A stretch of 33,431 nucleotides of DNA, from contig CALJVJ010000273.1 in NCBI GenBank assembly GCA_937974625.1, forward strand, positions 1 through 33,431, in the 5' to 3' direction. The translations under genes were made by a program, and so were the position numbers. The stretch's first letter is position 1, and every line of letters starts with the position of its first letter. The notes beneath the pieces are model-generated. The model was not told the DNA's origin. It worked only from the letters and a program-made list of their open reading frames with translations, and did not search any database. Origin of the DNA: an uncultured Saprospiraceae bacterium. GTDB taxonomy: Bacteria; Bacteroidota; Bacteroidia; Chitinophagales; Saprospiraceae. Shown here one piece after another: positions 1 through 8,979 of this stretch.

Positions 1-644
1 TGTCTCAACCATTTTTCACTTAAAAAGCCTCCTGCAATGGTTCCGAAAGCCAGTATTTTGACACCGTATGCTTCACATAATTGCGTCATGCCATGCTTGG
101 CTCTTTGGTCCAATAAGGAAAAACAGATTTGATTAGAAACCACTTTGATACCACTATCTAAAACCATTTTAAGGTGTGCCGTATCAAAATTGGTTAGTCC
201 CAAATGATGAATTAAACCTTCTTCTCGTAATTCCTGTAAATAAAATAATTGGTCGAGCCATGCAGGGTCGGCATAATTCCATGCATGATATTGTAACATA
301 TCTAACCGTTTCAATTGCATGCGGTCGAGTGCCGTTTGTACGGCTGCACGAACAGCTGCTTTGGTGACCTTACCTGGAGGCGGTACCCATTTGGTCAATA
401 ACTGTACTTGGTCTTTAGGAATATATTTTTTGTGTAATAAGCCTGTAATTAATTCCGACGAACCATAATGGTCTGCCATGTCGAAAGTGGTCAATCCTTT
501 TTCGATATAGGGCATCAATGCTTTCGCCGCTTTATCTAAATCTAATTGCTGGCCGCCTCTTTCCATATCAGCGACTTGCCATAAGCCAGTGAGGATTTTG
601 GATATTTTGAAGTCCGGGGCTAGTTGGGTATGTGTTGATGTCAT
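1..644 (-). CDS. Aldo/keto reductase, 3' end outside the window
   Basis: The reverse strand from ATG at 644 reads continuously to the window edge (about 214 codons), so this is the N-terminal two thirds of a protein whose family is usually about 300-340 residues. It has the aldo/keto reductase barrel pattern: TFDMADHYG around residue 53 gives the Asp55/Tyr60 pair, TKW gives Lys85 and LQYH gives His120, together the family's catalytic tetrad. Later segments (GLTNFD near 149, SNQICFSLLDQRA near 170) match the barrel strands that line the active site. Members reduce aldehydes or ketones with NADPH in the cytoplasm; the substrate cannot be read from sequence. No signal peptide is seen. The start is 31 bases after the stop of the permease gene on the same strand, so the two are probably cotranscribed. 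Confidence 0.88.
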   Translation of the reverse strand, partial: MTSTHTQLAPDFKISKILTGLWQVADMERGGQQLDLDKAAKALMPYIEKGLTTFDMADHYGSSELITGLLHKKYIPKDQVQLLTKWVPPPGKVTKAAVRAAVQTALDRMQLKRLDMLQYHAWNYADPAWLDQLFYLQELREEGLIHHLGLTNFDTAHLKMVLDSGIKVVSNQICFSLLDQRAKHGMTQLCEAYGVKILAFGTIAGGFLSEKWLR

Positions 645-675
645 ATTTTAAAGTTGATGGTTATTTTTAGTCGTT

Positions 676-2163
676 TTATTCGGGCGGTAAAGTATTAAAA
701 AGTTGGTCTAAATCTGCCCCTGCTTTCCGCAAATTATTTAATTGCCAAAAATAAATCAAAGATGCAATCCCCATTACGATTAACCAGACGGGCGTGGAAT
801 GAAAATACCATTGTGCTACATCAGCATTGATGTCTTTCCAAATATGGATAATTAAAAATCCAGAAAGAAAGAAGATGCCTAACCAAGCTAGGATATTTCT
901 TAAATTGCTGGTCGCCAATACTTTAATGTTTTGAGCAATTGCTGGATTTCTTCGAGGTAGAACGATTAAGGTAATACACATCAATAAAAAATTGACGAGC
1001 ATACTGGTGACCATAATATCTACCCCTAGAAAAAAGTCTCCTGCAAAATGACTGCCTAAGATACCAATCGTTGCCATGATACCACTCAGCATTAAAGCAA
1101 TATGTGGTGTTTTGGTAGTCGGATGCACTTGCGCAATGCCCTTTGGAAAAATACCATCCTCTGCCCATGCAAATAAAAGTCTGGAAACAGATAAAAGCAT
1201 GGCTGGCAAATCATTGACTAAGGCAATGGCTGCACCTAGAATAATGGCAATACCCCAAACAGGAGATAATAAATAGCTAAACAATCCTGGAGCAGAAACA
1301 TCTTTATTGGCTGCCTCCTCCGCAATAAACTGCCAAGGAATCGCATGATAAATGGCAGCTGTAAAAATAAAGTAAAAACTCCCAACCGTTATGACCGCAA
1401 GACCAATAGCACGAGGTAATAACCTCCCTGGATTTTTGGCTTCTCCACCCGCCTGTGCGATAGAATCAAAGCCTATAAAACTGGAAAACAACACGGCAGC
1501 AGCGGCTAAAAAAGTGGACCAATCAAAAATGGCAATTTCTCCTGTCGCCACATATCGCCCTTCTTTTGCCAATAAAGCAGCTTCAAAATCAGTATGATTA
1601 AAACTAAAACCAGCGATGATGACGATAGCTCCTAGGCCAAACATTAAAACCATTAGTGGAATCAAAGTCCGTTCATAGAATTGCAATCCTTTCATATTGA
1701 TGCCCACAAATGTCCATAGCAGTATTAAGGCTAAACTGACCCTAACCCATCCTGTCTCCAAAGTGGTAGCAAGTGTGGACCATTCTAATGCTGCGGCTAT
1801 ATCTCGAAAAAAAGGAATAATAACATAACAAATCACGCCAATAATAATCGTCAAACCAAACCATTGTGCAAAACTCGCCACAAAACCTAAGTAGGGATGT
1901 AAACCTCGACTCGCAAAAATATAACTACCCCCTGCTCTTGGCATCGCCGATGATAAACTCGCGTAAGCAAATGCCGCTAATAGTGCAGGAATAGCCGCTA
2001 ATAAAAACGCAGGTAAGACATACGGCCCAATGTCTGGTACATTGCGCTGTATCATGATAGGCACGACATAAACCGATGCTCCCAGCATAGAACAAATTCC
2101 CGTTGCGGCTAGACTTAATAAACCTAGTTTTCGGGATAGGGTAGGAGAGGATGATTTAGACAT
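676..2163 (-). CDS. APC-superfamily amino-acid permease
   Basis: A 495-residue integral membrane protein with about 12 hydrophobic segments. The first helix has the family pattern (GICSMLGASVYVVP near residue 17) and is followed by PRAGGSYIFASRGL near 75, a hallmark of amino acid/polyamine/organocation transporters in which the unwound helix 1 binds the substrate amino group. SSFIGFDSIAQAGGEAKNP near 227 is the conserved helix 6 and loop. It should import amino acids across the inner membrane by proton symport or exchange; which amino acid is not visible. It precedes the aldo/keto reductase gene by 31 bases on the same strand. The divergent neighbour is an S51 peptidase, which fits a role in using peptide breakdown products, but that link is inference. 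Confidence 0.9.
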   Translation of the reverse strand: MSKSSSPTLSRKLGLLSLAATGICSMLGASVYVVPIMIQRNVPDIGPYVLPAFLLAAIPALLAAFAYASLSSAMPRAGGSYIFASRGLHPYLGFVASFAQWFGLTIIIGVICYVIIPFFRDIAAALEWSTLATTLETGWVRVSLALILLWTFVGINMKGLQFYERTLIPLMVLMFGLGAIVIIAGFSFNHTDFEAALLAKEGRYVATGEIAIFDWSTFLAAAAVLFSSFIGFDSIAQAGGEAKNPGRLLPRAIGLAVITVGSFYFIFTAAIYHAIPWQFIAEEAANKDVSAPGLFSYLLSPVWGIAIILGAAIALVNDLPAMLLSVSRLLFAWAEDGIFPKGIAQVHPTTKTPHIALMLSGIMATIGILGSHFAGDFFLGVDIMVTSMLVNFLLMCITLIVLPRRNPAIAQNIKVLATSNLRNILAWLGIFFLSGFLIIHIWKDINADVAQWYFHSTPVWLIVMGIASLIYFWQLNNLRKAGADLDQLFNTLPPE

Positions 2164-2355
2164 GGTTTGATATTTAATTAAATTTTCGTTTCTTGCTTTG
2201 TAGAGCAGAGATTATAAGACTGCTTCGCTGAGATAATAGAGACGAGAATCGTTATACCGGTATCTAATCTCTATTCTTTGCCGGCAGGCAGGTCTCAATT
2301 CCGCTTGCGGAATGGCCTCTATTCTCTATTCTATTTTCAAAAAAAGATAAACATA
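2164..2355. promoter_or_regulatory. Divergent intergenic region with a small inverted repeat
   Basis: This 192-base gap separates the minus-strand permease from the plus-strand S51 peptidase and should hold both promoters, but I find no convincing -33/-7 pair. It contains a perfect 7-bp inverted repeat with a 2-base centre (ATTCCGC at 2298-2304, GCGGAAT at 2307-2313), and the phrase CTCTATTCT occurs twice (near 2269 and 2317). Whether these are protein-binding sites or repeat debris is unknown. Confidence 0.4.
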
Positions 2356-3216
2356 ATGAAAAGCATTCAGATTATACTAATTCTATTGGTTGGCGTATTA
2401 AATCAATCTCTTTTTGCGCAATTGCAAGGTCCCGAAAGGGGCAATTTGGTGATTGTAGGTGGTAATGCTCGAATTGCACCCGAAGTATTCAAGAAATTTA
2501 TTGACTTAGCGGGAGGCCCGACCGCCAATATTGTGATTATTCCTACGGCCAATGGTGGGAGAGATTTTGGTCCAGCTTATCAAGGAAATGTCTATCCCAA
2601 TTTTCAACAACACGGCGCGATGAACTTACAGATTTTGCACACAGATGACCGAGCGATGGCGGATTCCGCAGCGTTTACCAAGGTAATAGACAGTGCGACG
2701 GGTGTTTGGTTTATGGGAGGAAGACAATGGCGCTTAGCAGATGCTTATTTAGGGACAAAAACAGAAAAGGCTTTAGCGGATTTATTGGCTAGGGGAGGCG
2801 TGATTGGTGGTTCTTCGGCAGGGGCGACTATTTTAGGTTCCTATTTAGTTAGAGGAGATACTAAAACGAATACGATTATGATGGGTGACCATGAAGTAGG
2901 TTTTGGTTTTTTGAAAAACTCCGCCATTGACCAACATTTACTAAAAAGGAATCGACAATTTGACCTAGTAGAAGTGATGAAAGCGAAGCCTGATTTATTA
3001 GGTATCGGTTTGGACGAAGGAACGGCGATAGTGGTCAAAGGCAATAGTTTTGAAGTACTTGGCGTCTCTTTTGTCGCCATTTATGACCCTAAAATAATGA
3101 CGGATAAAACGCCTTTTTATTTATTGAAAAATGGAGATTATTTTGATTTGGGGAAGCGGAAGGCTTATCGGGAAGGGAGTCGGTTTATTGATGTAGAATT
3201 GCCTAAAAATAAATGA
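2356..3216 (+). CDS. Exported cyanophycinase-like peptidase (S51 family)
   Basis: I place the start at the ATG at 2356 because it begins a good signal peptide (MKSIQIILILLVGVLNQSLFAQ). The in-frame ATG at 2278 would add 26 residues without signal-peptide character and would run through the inverted repeat. The mature protein has the S51 layout: GNLVIVGGNA near residue 29, IIPTANGG near 61, the nucleophile elbow GGSSAGA with Ser154, DQH with His194 followed by an Arg-rich stretch, and GLDEGTA with Glu221. The length (286) fits cyanophycinase-like proteins. Cyanophycinases cleave beta-linked aspartyl-arginine dipeptides from cyanophycin, and relatives cleave other Asp-initial peptides. Export suggests an extracellular or periplasmic substrate. 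True cyanophycinase activity is not proven, since this branch is broad. Confidence 0.85.
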   Translation: MKSIQIILILLVGVLNQSLFAQLQGPERGNLVIVGGNARIAPEVFKKFIDLAGGPTANIVIIPTANGGRDFGPAYQGNVYPNFQQHGAMNLQILHTDDRAMADSAAFTKVIDSATGVWFMGGRQWRLADAYLGTKTEKALADLLARGGVIGGSSAGATILGSYLVRGDTKTNTIMMGDHEVGFGFLKNSAIDQHLLKRNRQFDLVEVMKAKPDLLGIGLDEGTAIVVKGNSFEVLGVSFVAIYDPKIMTDKTPFYLLKNGDYFDLGKRKAYREGSRFIDVELPKNK

Positions 3217-3243
3217 TGAATGATAAACGATGAATGATGAATT
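3215..3243. repeat. Short imperfect tandem repeat, period 14
   Basis: GATGAATGAT occurs at 3215-3224 and 3229-3238 with AT-rich spacers, right after the stop of the S51 gene and before the end of the convergent transglutaminase-like gene. A weak 7-bp stem (AAACGAT with ATCGTTT about 30 bases later) could form. No function is assigned. Confidence 0.5.
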
Positions 3244-3306
3244 CGAGAAATTGCCTAATTTATCGTTTTTACATAATGGTTGTTTATTTGTCATCACAAG
3301 TATCAA

Positions 3307-3872
3307 TTATGTAGTGGATAAATTTTGAATACAGTTTTCTCTAATCTGCCATAATTCCTCAAAAGACTTGTGCTTTTCATAAAGCTTCATCCACGATTTT
3401 ATATATTTTTTATGATACGCTACTTTGAAACTAGTTATTTGGTCTGGATTGATGAGTAATTCTTCCAGTATGTCCCCTTGTATTTTTTGGAAAGAAGCAT
3501 TGGATTGGTAGCGGTATAATCTGTTTGTTCACCATTTACCTTTAAATAACAGTGGGCTTCGGGAATATACCTTAATCCATTGTTGCTTAGTTCTTTCCCT
3601 ATTCCAGGCGTGTTGAGTTCACTCATCTTATATATTCCGATGACTAACTCTATGCCTTTTATTCCATTTAAATCAGCCACTTTTTTTAATAAAGCATGTT
3701 TGGAACTACAGGTGCCTTTCTGTTCTTTAATCACCAAACTTAAATCTGCCCTGTTAGCGGTTCTGCCATAAGGTAATTGTTGAATATAGGTAATTAGTTG
3801 CTGCCAATCTGAAATACCATTCGTTTTTAGCAGTTGGGTGAGTACGTCGTTTGAGTATAGTTTTTTATTCAT
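3307..3872 (-). pseudogene. Transglutaminase-like protein gene, frameshifted by a 5-bp duplication
   Basis: The intact reading frame from ATG 3872 gives 145 residues and stops at 3435. It has a papain-like transglutaminase core: GTCSSKHALL with Cys55, EAHCYLKVNG with His107 and TDYT with Asp118. The frame changes right after the Asp. On the plus strand ATTGG is duplicated in tandem at 3499-3508. Removing one copy restores a single 186-codon frame ending at 3307, with the tail continuing NASFQKIQGDILEELL, then a helical segment ending ENCIQNLSTT. All three catalytic residues precede the break, so the truncated form might keep part of the fold, but it swaps the natural tail for 22 unrelated residues. 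The gene starts 7 bases after the DmpA-type peptidase stop. It could be a real recent mutation, a reversible slippage site or a sequence error. Confidence 0.8.
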
Positions 3873-3879
3873 GTATTAT

Positions 3880-5046
3880 TTATTTCAACCGATTATACTT
3901 CTTCAAAACCTCTTTAACCAAATCATGCGGTAATCCATAAGCCGTATTTCCATTAATCCCTTCCATCGTTTCGGCAGCAACCATCGCATTGATAATCGCT
4001 TCCTCTACGGCATGGGCAGTTGCTTCAAATAAACTACTTATTCTATCATTGGGTAAGGAAGTGACCCTGACCATTTTATCCCGATTAAATGCGTTTTCAT
4101 TGGCAGTGGAAAAGGCTAGAAATATATCTCCTGAACCATTGCTGCCATAACCACCAACTACGGCAATGCCTAGCGGGACTCTTTGAATAATTCGCTTTAA
4201 TTGGTGAGGTAATAATGGTGCATCCGTAGCAACGATGACAATGATAGACCCGTCGCCTTCTTGTCTTCTAGAATTTGGTGGGGCATTATAAACTGAGTTT
4301 AACGTATCTTTTAATTCCATGCCAACAGGAACACCTGCGATGGTTAAATTTCGTTTGGCGCCGAAGTTAGATTGGACTAAAACGCCAACGGTATAAGTGG
4401 AATCATTGATGGTTATTTCTCTAGAAGCTGTTCCAATACCTCCTTTAAAACCCAAACACATCATGCCTGTTCCGCCGCCTACATTGCCTTCGATGACTGG
4501 TCCTGGTTTGGCATTTTCAATGGCTTCCAATACATGCTTTTCTTTGACATGAAAACCGTAGATGTCATTTAAAAAGCCATCATAAGTTTCTGCGACTACG
4601 GGATAAGTGTACCACCAATCTTCGTTTTCGTACCAATTTGTTTCGACATACCATTTTAAAACTGCATCTCTGACCACGCCGACACTGTTGGTGTTAGTAA
4701 TCATAATGGGCGTTTCCAAAAAGCCTGATTCTGTAATCCAGGTGGTACCGACCATTTCGCCGTTGCCATTTAAACTATACCAATTGGCATAGACTGGATT
4801 GAATTTTTTGCCTCTTGGGAAAATAGCAGTGACACCCGTTCGGACAGGACCTTTACCTGCAATATTTTTGCCTGCCCCTTCGATGATAGTCGCATGACCC
4901 ACTTCGACACCTTTTACATCTGTAATGGCATTTAATGGCCCCGTTTTACCTACGAAAGGAATACCTAAATCTCTGGCCCTTGGTTTTTGTGCTAATAGTA
5001 TGGTTGTTACACTAAGAAATAATAGGATGGGGATTAGCTTTTTCAT
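3880..5046 (-). CDS. Exported P1-family aminopeptidase (DmpA/BapA type, S58)
   Basis: This 388-residue protein starts with a signal peptide (MKKLIPILLFLSVTTILLAQ). It matches the DmpA family along its length: ITDVKGVEVGHATI near 41, GNVGGGTGM near 188, VQSNFG with Asn227, and GDGSIIVIVATDAPLLPHQ, where the Gly266-Ser267 bond is the expected self-cleavage site that frees Ser267 as N-terminal nucleophile. VVGGYGSNGSGDIFLAF follows near 296. Family members release N-terminal L-, D- or beta-amino acids from short peptides and amides, as a two-chain enzyme made by autoproteolysis. It lies 51 bases after the esterase gene and 7 bases before the transglutaminase-like gene, all on the minus strand, which suggests one operon. 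The preference for D-, L- or beta-residues cannot be told from the sequence. Confidence 0.92.
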   Translation of the reverse strand: MKKLIPILLFLSVTTILLAQKPRARDLGIPFVGKTGPLNAITDVKGVEVGHATIIEGAGKNIAGKGPVRTGVTAIFPRGKKFNPVYANWYSLNGNGEMVGTTWITESGFLETPIMITNTNSVGVVRDAVLKWYVETNWYENEDWWYTYPVVAETYDGFLNDIYGFHVKEKHVLEAIENAKPGPVIEGNVGGGTGMMCLGFKGGIGTASREITINDSTYTVGVLVQSNFGAKRNLTIAGVPVGMELKDTLNSVYNAPPNSRRQEGDGSIIVIVATDAPLLPHQLKRIIQRVPLGIAVVGGYGSNGSGDIFLAFSTANENAFNRDKMVRVTSLPNDRISSLFEATAHAVEEAIINAMVAAETMEGINGNTAYGLPHDLVKEVLKKYNRLK

Positions 5047-5097
5047 AATGCTAGGATAATTTATTTACTTTTCACAAGTTTTGGAGTACTACCCAAA

Positions 5098-6348
5098 TTA
5101 TTTCTTTCCCTCCTTCATCAATTCTTTTAACTTATCTCTAGTATACTCCGTTTCCTTTAAATCTAATGCTTTTTTGAAACTTTCAATAGCTTTTGCCTTA
5201 TCATTATTCGCCACATAAAAGTCTCCTAAAGAGTCATAAACATTAGGACTTTTAGGGTAATTGACTACATTCATCTTGAATAGCTGAGCAGCTAAATCTA
5301 TTTGCTTTATCTGTAAAAATTGATAGGCCATTTGATTGACCAATTGTTCGGCAGGTTTGATTTCATAACCGAAAGTCTCTGTTAGCTGTAAATAATGATT
5401 TTTGACCCTATCAACTACATCGGCGCTTGGGTTCAAGAAATCTTCATGACCCATTTTTAGTCGATAATCTTTAAAAATATATCTTAAGGCATCATATTCT
5501 GCAATTAACGGAACCGAGCCATGGTCATCGTTTGGATAATATTGTTGCTGAAAGTTTAAGCCATTCGAGTGGGTTTCCAAATGTTTGCCTAAGGTTAAAA
5601 GAGAACGAATATGTTCTGAACCTTTCGTTGTATCTTTTTGTACACTTAGGGTATCCATGCCCTCGCTCATCGTATTAGCAATTCCTAAAAATAAGGCCTT
5701 GTTTTTATATTTTTCGTCATTAGCGGCGCCTTTGATTTCTTTTAATAATTGTTGGTCACTCCACCACATAGATGGGTCAAGTGATACATAGCTATTAAAT
5801 AAATCAGTATGATTGACTAAAGCATTCATTGCGGTTAATCCACCAAATGAATGCCCAATAAGCATTCTGTAAGGTTCCGTTGGATAATTAGCTTCTACAT
5901 GTGGAATCAACTCCTTTTCCATAAATTCCATAAATGCTTCGCCACCACCTGAATTGGCTATCATGGCACTGTCTATAAAAGGATGTGGGGTTCCTTTAGT
6001 TGGCGTCAAGTCTCTAGTTCGATTGGTATTCGGGATGCCCACGACAATCATTTTGGGACAAATCGTATTCCCATTTACGGAACTTAATTGGTGAATCAGC
6101 CCCACCACAGAATAGAAATGTGCATCGCCATCTAATAAATAAACAACTGGATATTTTGTTTTGGCAAAGGCAATACCGTCGTTATTATCATCAGGTATAT
6201 AGACCCAAATCTTTCTTTCTTCGTCTAGAATTTTGGAATTAATGACCTCTATTGTACCAAGCTCTATTTTTGCATTGGATTGAGCATAGGAGGATAGATA
6301 TAAACTGCATAGGAGGAAAGTGAGTAGGGCATTTCTCATAGGTATCAT
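5098..6348 (-). CDS. Exported alpha/beta-hydrolase esterase with C-terminal TPR
   Basis: A 416-residue protein of the putative-esterase family (Fes/IroE-like and esterase D-like hydrolases). VVYLLDGDAHFY near 68 is the conserved strand and oxyanion region, MLIGHSFGGLTAMNAL near 162 holds the nucleophile Ser167, and NDDHGSVP near 273 gives the catalytic His276. After the hydrolase domain, residues about 335-410 form tetratricopeptide-like helices (NVYDSLGDFYVANNDKAKAIESFKKAL), a fusion often seen in Bacteroidota. The first ATG is at 6348; the ATG three codons later (6339) gives a cleaner signal peptide, MRNALLTFLLCSLYLSSYAQ, and may be the true start. The substrate is unknown; relatives hydrolyse siderophore esters or acyl esters. 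It leads an apparent operon with the S58 peptidase and the transglutaminase-like gene. Confidence 0.87.
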   Translation of the reverse strand: MIPMRNALLTFLLCSLYLSSYAQSNAKIELGTIEVINSKILDEERKIWVYIPDDNNDGIAFAKTKYPVVYLLDGDAHFYSVVGLIHQLSSVNGNTICPKMIVVGIPNTNRTRDLTPTKGTPHPFIDSAMIANSGGGEAFMEFMEKELIPHVEANYPTEPYRMLIGHSFGGLTAMNALVNHTDLFNSYVSLDPSMWWSDQQLLKEIKGAANDEKYKNKALFLGIANTMSEGMDTLSVQKDTTKGSEHIRSLLTLGKHLETHSNGLNFQQQYYPNDDHGSVPLIAEYDALRYIFKDYRLKMGHEDFLNPSADVVDRVKNHYLQLTETFGYEIKPAEQLVNQMAYQFLQIKQIDLAAQLFKMNVVNYPKSPNVYDSLGDFYVANNDKAKAIESFKKALDLKETEYTRDKLKELMKEGKK

Positions 6349-6427
6349 TTTTTGAAAAGATTTATTAAAGGGTCAATCAACGTGAATTTAAGATTAGTAG
6401 TGTTTATTCTAAAATATGTCCTATGAA

Positions 6428-6460
6428 AGAGCTTCCAGAACTTCAAGTTCTGGAAGCTCT
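6428..6460. terminator. 33-bp perfect palindrome, likely terminator of the downstream acylase gene
   Basis: Arms of 16 bases (6428-6443 and 6445-6460) are exact reverse complements around the single base C6444. As RNA it would fold into a stem of about 14 bp. It lies between the stop of the minus-strand acylase gene (6587) and the start of the esterase gene (6348), and is followed on the minus strand by UUUC. No long U-tract is present, so it may stabilise mRNA 3' ends or bind a protein instead. It shares its design with the palindrome at 26822-26854. Confidence 0.6.
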
Positions 6461-6586
6461 AAACCTTTTGGAATAACGCCTAGTTATTATAAAATTATAA
6501 TCAATTGATTACTAATAACTAATAACCTATAATAACACGAAGTAATAATTTTTTTACTCAAAAAAATTATCCATTCGACTTAAGCA

Positions 6587-8749
6587 CTAATTATTTCGAT
6601 TAATAACTTCTTGTTTTTCCACATTCGCCTCCACTTCTGCACGCTCGTACCAAACAGGTCGTAGTTTCTTCTGCGCAAATAAATCCAATTGGTCACCAAT
6701 ATGTGGATTACCTTTTTGCGTGGCATTACCATAGGTTAAAAGTGCCTTAGCTTTAGGACGGTCGCCAAACTCGATGATGGCTACATAAGTATCTCCTGCG
6801 ACTGCTCGACTTTGTAAACTTCCTGCGGTACCGGGCTTACCTAGTGGTTGATAATACATTGTTCTAAACTGACCAAGCCAGCCAAAACCGCCATTACCAG
6901 GAATTTCTTTTTTGCCAAAACTTACCTTATTGACTGAACCCCAAGGCACATTTAATTTGCCATATCCCATTTTGATTTCTTTAGCGGCTACATCTAGGGC
7001 TTGTAAGGCTGCTGCCTTGTCTTTTAGACCATCAGGCGTAGTTGCAGGATTTTCAAAAGACCAAGGTTTGGCAAAGAATGCATCCGTTTCAAAGTTGCCT
7101 CCTGTCATTTTTAAATGCCAATTGGCAAATAATAGCGCAGCCTCTGAAGTAGCCTCACTTCGACCATCCCAATTTTTTAAAAGGGTAAAAGCTTCTTTTT
7201 GTAAGTTACTGGCCTCAGGTGTTTCTAAAGCTAATAAATCGTCTAGTAGTCTATCGGCTAGTTCCATTTTGGTATCATGCTTATATTGCTCAAATTCTTC
7301 AAAAGAGATTTTTTCATCTGCCAGCATAATATTAGCGGCACGTTGTGGTCGGAAGCCCATTTCTACTGGTGCCATATAAGCAGGATAATCTTTGGGGTCT
7401 AATTCTGTCGGTATCGTACAAGTATAAGGTGGGTCATTGGCATTTTGTAACCAACCGGATTTTGGATTTAGCAACTTAGGTAATTCTTCATAGGAATGAT
7501 AAGTATCCCAGATATACTTAGAGTCATCTCCCGGTACTATACCTGACCAAAAATCCCAATCTCCTTCTGGTCTTACAGGCGTATACCCTGCAAAATGATA
7601 AAAAATATTACCTGCTTTATCCGCATACATTACATTGAACATTGGTAAATCATTTTGGGCCAAAGCTGTTTGGAATTCTTCCAAAGAGGTCGCTTCGCCC
7701 ATTTTTTTCCATTGGTCCAACATATTGCCTGGATTATCTAATCGAGCTATGCGAAGTGCTATGGCTTCTTTTTCGCCCATTTTGACAATTGGCCCATGTA
7801 CAGAGCTTTTGACCATTAATTTTTCCGTACGGATATTTCCATCTGTTTGTAAGACGGGAATATTATAGAGATTCAATTTGAAATTTTCTCTTTTACCATC
7901 TAATAAATACCCTTCGCCATCTAATTTTAAACGATATAAATCTGCTGCATCCAAGGTGTTGACCGTATGGCTCCAGCCCAAATGTTCGTTAAACGCAATA
8001 CTAATGGTTGGAGAACCGACCAAAGTAGAGCCATAAAGATTGGTGTCATCCGTTATGGTGTGCGCTTCATAGAATAACCAAAGGTCATCATATCGAAGGT
8101 GTGGATTGGCTAATAAAAGTGCCTTGCCAGAGGTCGTACGCTGTGGGCTGACTGCCCAAGTGTTCGAACCAATTTGTTCTCCTTGAGCTTTGCCCATTTC
8201 TCGATTACCAATAAATTCTATAAATAAATTTCTTAAGGAATGTGCATTGACATCGGAAGGTTTGATAGGTAACACACTTCGAAGATTTTTGACAATATGG
8301 TTAGGATGTGCCGCTGCATAGTCATTAATCCCCGCTACAAAGGCGTCTAAAACCATTTTTTCCTCTTCCGTCAATAAATCCAATGCTCTTTTTCCGCGTG
8401 CAGGTATGTCAAATGTGTATAGATTTTTGGTTAATGCTAAGGCACTTTCTCCAAAATATTTAGCGCCTTCTCCTCTTGCTTCGGCATATAATTTCATGAG
8501 CAAGTCACCATGACTGTGCATTTGTGCCCAACCCATGCCGTAGTATAGGTCTTTTTCATTTTTGGCATAAATATGAGGTACGCCCCAAGTATCCCAAAGG
8601 ATTTCGGAGGTTTCGATTTTGGTGGAAGCCATTTCTTCTGTTGGTATTTCCATCGCCTTATTGGGCGCAGGTGTTTCTTGTACCACGGAGGGGACAGAAC
8701 AGGCAGTAAAAAATAATAACAGGGTAGTGAGAATGGTTAGATTTTTCAT
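6587..8749 (-). CDS. Penicillin-acylase-family Ntn hydrolase, lipoprotein (acylhomoserine-lactone acylase-like branch)
   Basis: A 720-residue S45-family hydrolase. A lipoprotein signal (LLFFTAC, Cys17) suggests membrane anchoring. The alpha-chain region has WGVPHIYAKNEKDLYYGMGW near 54 and an ARGEGAKYFG segment near 91, which resembles the aculeacin A / PvdQ / acylhomoserine-lactone acylase branch more than penicillin G acylase. EQIGSNTWAV near 191 gives the autocleavage bond Gly194-Ser195, with Ser195 as nucleophile. NPHLRYDD near 215 and the rest form the beta chain. The family cleaves side-chain amides such as acylated lactones, lipopeptides or beta-lactams in the periplasm. A Bacteroidota-like -7 element (TACCTTTA on the minus strand, 8802-8795) lies 46 bases upstream. 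Substrate assignment is inference from subfamily resemblance. Confidence 0.88.
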   Translation of the reverse strand: MKNLTILTTLLLFFTACSVPSVVQETPAPNKAMEIPTEEMASTKIETSEILWDTWGVPHIYAKNEKDLYYGMGWAQMHSHGDLLMKLYAEARGEGAKYFGESALALTKNLYTFDIPARGKRALDLLTEEEKMVLDAFVAGINDYAAAHPNHIVKNLRSVLPIKPSDVNAHSLRNLFIEFIGNREMGKAQGEQIGSNTWAVSPQRTTSGKALLLANPHLRYDDLWLFYEAHTITDDTNLYGSTLVGSPTISIAFNEHLGWSHTVNTLDAADLYRLKLDGEGYLLDGKRENFKLNLYNIPVLQTDGNIRTEKLMVKSSVHGPIVKMGEKEAIALRIARLDNPGNMLDQWKKMGEATSLEEFQTALAQNDLPMFNVMYADKAGNIFYHFAGYTPVRPEGDWDFWSGIVPGDDSKYIWDTYHSYEELPKLLNPKSGWLQNANDPPYTCTIPTELDPKDYPAYMAPVEMGFRPQRAANIMLADEKISFEEFEQYKHDTKMELADRLLDDLLALETPEASNLQKEAFTLLKNWDGRSEATSEAALLFANWHLKMTGGNFETDAFFAKPWSFENPATTPDGLKDKAAALQALDVAAKEIKMGYGKLNVPWGSVNKVSFGKKEIPGNGGFGWLGQFRTMYYQPLGKPGTAGSLQSRAVAGDTYVAIIEFGDRPKAKALLTYGNATQKGNPHIGDQLDLFAQKKLRPVWYERAEVEANVEKQEVINRNN

Positions 8750-8794
8750 TGAATCTTATTTTAAGTTTTATTTTATTAACCGTAAGGTTCGGTC

Positions 8795-8802
8795 TAAAGG
8801 TA
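8795..8802 (-). promoter_or_regulatory. Possible -7 element of the first acylase gene
   Basis: On the minus strand this reads TACCTTTA, one base from the Bacteroidota -7 consensus TAnnTTTG. It lies 46 bases before the acylase start at 8749. I see no clear -33 TTG partner, so the call rests on position and one motif. Confidence 0.35.
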
Positions 8803-8979
8803 GTAAATCCTTTTTCCACGATATAGATAATACTTTAAAATCTGAATTTTAAAACCTAACTATTTTTTGGAATTTATTTGTACTAACATAATTTTCCCAT
8901 AAAAATGCTGTAAATTACCTATTAGACTACCCCAAATATTGAAACGCTTCCTCGTAAACCAATTAAAAGATTACAACTT

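Noticed and set aside
2278..2355. Upstream start for the S51 peptidase
   Set aside because: The 26 extra residues have no signal-peptide character and cover an inverted repeat, whereas the ATG at 2356 begins a clear signal peptide.
6912..7379. Open plus-strand frame of 155 codons inside the first acylase gene
   Set aside because: It lies fully antisense to a well-supported enzyme, is Ser/Lys-biased as expected of a shadow frame and has no domain or ribosome-binding site.
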